Shown: positions 61,997 through 64,000 of the stretch, one piece after another | Layout of the letters: the number at the start of each line of letters is the position of its first letter | How positions within the stretch are numbered: position 1 is the first letter of the stretch | Position numbers and translations under genes: made by a program | The notes under the pieces: model-generated | What the model saw: only the letters and a program-made list of their open reading frames with translations | Databases searched by the model: none | What the model was told of the DNA's origin: nothing | From: Sphingopyxis sp. | GTDB taxonomy: Bacteria > Pseudomonadota > Alphaproteobacteria > Sphingomonadales > Sphingomonadaceae | Length of the DNA: 64,000 nucleotides | Direction: 5' to 3' | Assembly (NCBI GenBank): GCA_013823985.1 | Contig: PNNB01000079.1 | Coordinates: 30,594 to 94,593 of the forward strand

Positions 61997-62245
61997 TTAA
62001 TCCATAGTGGCTTCATAGCGGCAGGCGCATTGATCGGGATGAGTGCAATCCAGCAACGGAAATAGCTTTGCTTGTCCCGCCGGTGTGGTGGCCGGCAAGG
62101 CTTTGACGGCATCACATGGACCAGCGAGCATATTGCTCTCGATCTTTGTGACAAGGCCCTCCGGCCCGGCCACGTCAATCCAGCGTTGCAATCTACTCAT
62201 GCACCATTCTCGGCTTTCGTCTGGCGTGGGGTGGCGCTTTGACAT
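61997..62245 (-). CDS. Small cysteine-containing protein
   Basis: An 82-residue protein, MSKRHPTPDESREWCMSRLQ..., ending CTHPDQCACRYEATMD with three clustered cysteines that could bind metal. No family is named. It lies in the accessory region on the strand opposite its neighbour. Support comes from reasonable composition and the cysteine cluster. Confidence 0.5.
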   Translation of the reverse strand: MSKRHPTPDESREWCMSRLQRWIDVAGPEGLVTKIESNMLAGPCDAVKALPATTPAGQAKLFPLLDCTHPDQCACRYEATMD

Positions 62246-62408
62246 CAGCTAAGCTCTGCCCAATGTAGGTGCGATGGATGAAGAGCGATTGATCATTATG
62301 AGCATTACGACATTGTATCAGGCCTTAGCTAAACAAATAGTCCCGACCCTTTAGGCGTGGCATTGCATTTTTTTACTTTTGCGGGATCTTTCAGGCAACC
62401 CCGCGCAA

Positions 62409-62684
62409 CTACTTTCGCGTCTCTTTACACATATTCATGCCGCCATATTCCTCATTGGGGCCGCATTTATAGCCACATTTATAATCGCCATCGCCAGGCG
62501 TTGATTGTAAGCGGTTGATCGCTGCAGCTTGGCAAAGCTCGAAAGTTTTGAACCCGCGTATCAATTCTACCGAATCCATATTCTCCACGTCTTGATAAAT
62601 GTATGCATCCCACTGATTGGGTCGGTCGTCACACCCAGCGGAAAGGAGCGCGGCAGCAACAAGCAACAGTAGTTTTTCAAACAT
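62409..62684 (-). CDS. Small lipoprotein of unknown function
   Basis: A 91-residue protein with a lipoprotein signal, MFEKLLLLVAAALLSAGCDD; cysteine near 18 is the lipid attachment site. The mature part has four more cysteines (LCQA, KCGYKCGP, NMCKE). No domain recognised. Probably anchored to the membrane from the periplasmic side. Confidence 0.6.
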   Translation of the reverse strand: MFEKLLLLVAAALLSAGCDDRPNQWDAYIYQDVENMDSVELIRGFKTFELCQAAAINRLQSTPGDGDYKCGYKCGPNEEYGGMNMCKETRK

Positions 62685-62799
62685 GAAGTAATATTGCTGT
62701 CTTCAGCTAGGTTGGCAAGCAGTGCGTCTGGCGAGAGCATAATATCCAAATTTCTTCTGATGCTTGCATTCGTTCTATCTTTGTTCCTTATACAGGCGA

Positions 62800-63015
62800 A
62801 TGGCCCGCAAGAGATTCGCAATTATCACTTATGACCCTGACACGGTACAGAAGCTAAGCTGGCAGGGTGAAGGCAATTCCTTTGCGTGGATCATATGGCG
62901 AGGGCTTGCAGGCTATACCTATCCCAAAGAGCGCGGTGTTATAAACATTACACTAATGGACCAATTGCCCGCAAAGCCGCATCCCGAGTTAGACAAGCGA
63001 GAACAGGTCAAATAA
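62800..63015 (+). CDS. Small hypothetical protein
   Basis: A 71-residue frame, MARKRFAIITYDPDTVQKLS..., with CAGGCGA shortly before the ATG at 62800. The open frame begins at 62764. Composition looks protein-like (Trp-rich FAWIIWRGLAGYTYP), but no family is recognised. Confidence 0.35.
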   Translation: MARKRFAIITYDPDTVQKLSWQGEGNSFAWIIWRGLAGYTYPKERGVINITLMDQLPAKPHPELDKREQVK

Positions 63016-63117
63016 ATCATCGTAACGAGGGTATTCGCCGCACAGATTAATCGCCGGAAGAAAAGGCGGAGTTTCAGGTGACGCAGAATGCTGCACATGA
63101 AAATGGGAGAATAATAC

Positions 63118-63735
63118 ATGAAATTTCGTTTGATATACGACGGCCCTCTTCAATCAACTCAAAGAGACCCTCAAAATGGTCAACGGGATAGATTGATTGA
63201 CCACAAACACGCTATTAGGCGAGCATTTCATGAACAGCTAAAACATCTCTGGAGTGAAAAGAAGGAACTGAGGAATTGGTCAGTCTATGCAGGCGGTTGG
63301 CCCAACCTTCCCCATCAAAGCGAAAAGGAACAGGTCAGCATTACTGAGGCGTTAGCCTCACAAAATGTTCTGAATGACTATCGATTTGTCCCGCTGGTAA
63401 CCGAGTATTCAAACTTGCATTGCGAACTGGACATCCTCTTTATGCGTCGCGATCCGCCAGGAAGTCTTCTAAGCGCGGGTGATTTGGACAACCGCATAAA
63501 AACCCTGATAGACGCACTGCGCATGCCAGCAAACGCTTTGGAACTCGAAGGAATGTCCCCACAGGAAGGAGAAGACCCATTTTTTTGCCTTATGGAAGAT
63601 GATAATCAAGTAACCGGATTAAAGGTAGATACCGACACACTTTTAGGAGGCGGCGACCCCCGGCGTGTTCAGCTTGTGGTTACTGTCAACGTAAAGCCTT
63701 ATTATCTTACGATAGGTAATTCTCACATCGGATAG
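63118..63735 (+). CDS. Hypothetical protein with a RusA-like DLDNxxK motif
   Basis: A 205-residue protein. SAGDLDNRIKTLIDALRMP near 119-137 resembles the conserved DxDNxxK core of RusA Holliday-junction resolvases, with nearby acidic residues (LMEDDNQV, near 157-164). The rest does not show me a fold. GGGAGAATAAT precedes the ATG. It may be a phage-derived resolvase relative or an unrelated accessory protein; RusA assignment is tentative. Confidence 0.55.
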   Translation: MKFRLIYDGPLQSTQRDPQNGQRDRLIDHKHAIRRAFHEQLKHLWSEKKELRNWSVYAGGWPNLPHQSEKEQVSITEALASQNVLNDYRFVPLVTEYSNLHCELDILFMRRDPPGSLLSAGDLDNRIKTLIDALRMPANALELEGMSPQEGEDPFFCLMEDDNQVTGLKVDTDTLLGGGDPRRVQLVVTVNVKPYYLTIGNSHIG

Positions 63736-63736
63736 G

Positions 63737-64000
63737 TTAAACTAACCCGGACATTGCGACAGCAATTCCGACAACAAATGCCAAGAGAGAGCTAAGTCCA
63801 AGTGCTACCCGTCTCCTTATTGCCTTTCTATTTTTTGCAACTTTAATGTCGATCTTAACTTCATCCGACTTGTTCCGAATGCCATCGAGTCTGACTAGAG
63901 ACCAATAGCCTAAGGTCTCTCCTACCAATGCAAAAGCGGCTTCGGAACCTAGCGCTGACCACAACGCAGTTAACACAGCGGCGACAATACCGGCTGCGAA
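63737..64000 (-). CDS. Partial membrane protein running off the window
   Basis: The minus-strand frame is open from the window edge and ends at 63737 (88 residues seen). It has a hydrophobic stretch at each end (AAGIVAAVLTALWSAL..., LSSLLAFVVGIAVAMSGLV) and a basic middle. A GTG at 63976 would be an internal start, but the frame continues upstream without a stop to 64000, so the gene probably begins outside. Function unknown. Confidence 0.55.
   Translation of the reverse strand, partial: FAAGIVAAVLTALWSALGSEAAFALVGETLGYWSLVRLDGIRNKSDEVKIDIKVAKNRKAIRRRVALGLSSLLAFVVGIAVAMSGLV

Overview
The window reads as a chromosomal segment of an alphaproteobacterium of the order Sphingomonadales (Sphingopyxis/Sphingorhabdus-like; genus is inference). 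Reasons: a large TonB-dependent receptor, a TonB-ExbB-ExbD-ExbD unit, long-form PstC/PstA proteins, a DUF2794 protein, an HPr-rel-A cassette, class I fumarase, OprO/OprP-type porin and compact genes with ATGA/GTGA/TTGA stop-start overlaps. No rRNA or CRISPR array is present; one tRNA (Leu, CAA) is.

Layout. 1-8.3 kb: tail of an unknown gene, EF-hand protein, fumarase, FKBP, rpsU, TonB-dependent receptor, class II aldolase-like protein and an orphan 2Fe-2S subunit. 8.3-13.8 kb: HNH protein diverging from gluQRS, then HIG1, PduO-type cobalamin adenosyltransferase and the ergothioneine genes egtB-egtD in one overlapping series. 14-16.7 kb: tonB-exbB-exbD-exbD. 16.7-20.7 kb: a minus-strand M20 peptidase / membrane AraC regulator / S41 peptidase set. 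20.9-27.8 kb: tandem-repeat YYD/GRW protein, glnB-glnA behind a probable sigma-54 promoter, PQQ alcohol dehydrogenase, a palindromic dispersed repeat, DJ-1/PfpI protein, RcnB-like protein. 27.9-31.6 kb: thiolase, a TTG-started HTH regulator with two 22-bp palindromic operators, membrane protein, coniferyl aldehyde dehydrogenase. 31.7-42.5 kb: tRNA-Leu, sdaA, SDR, quinone oxidoreductase, LplT-like transporter, pgsA-moaD-moaE-GST, oxyR, cysE-DUF2794, DUF4328, SDR.

42.6-51.6 kb is a complete phosphate-starvation locus: Pho-box-preceded porin facing phoR-pstS-pstC-pstA-pstB-phoU-phoB. 51.7-54.3 kb is a four-gene HPr-rel-A cassette (Tat-like small protein, PqqD-like chaperone, HprK-like kinase, nucleotidyltransferase), whose last three parts parallel lasso-peptide tailoring genes but without lasso cyclase or protease. 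54.3-60.4 kb: gph, glmU, DUF3224, TPR protein, a VapBC-type toxin-antitoxin pair and glmS.

60.4-64 kb changes character: 25 bp after the glmS stop, where Tn7 family elements insert, begins a sequence starting TGT with three repeats resembling TnsB-binding repeats, followed by accessory genes (RelA/SpoT-domain protein, small unknown proteins, a RusA-like protein, a partial membrane protein). This is probably an accessory island or its remnant at attTn7. Gene starts given here were often moved downstream of the longest open frame because of ribosome binding sites, family length or stop-start overlaps.
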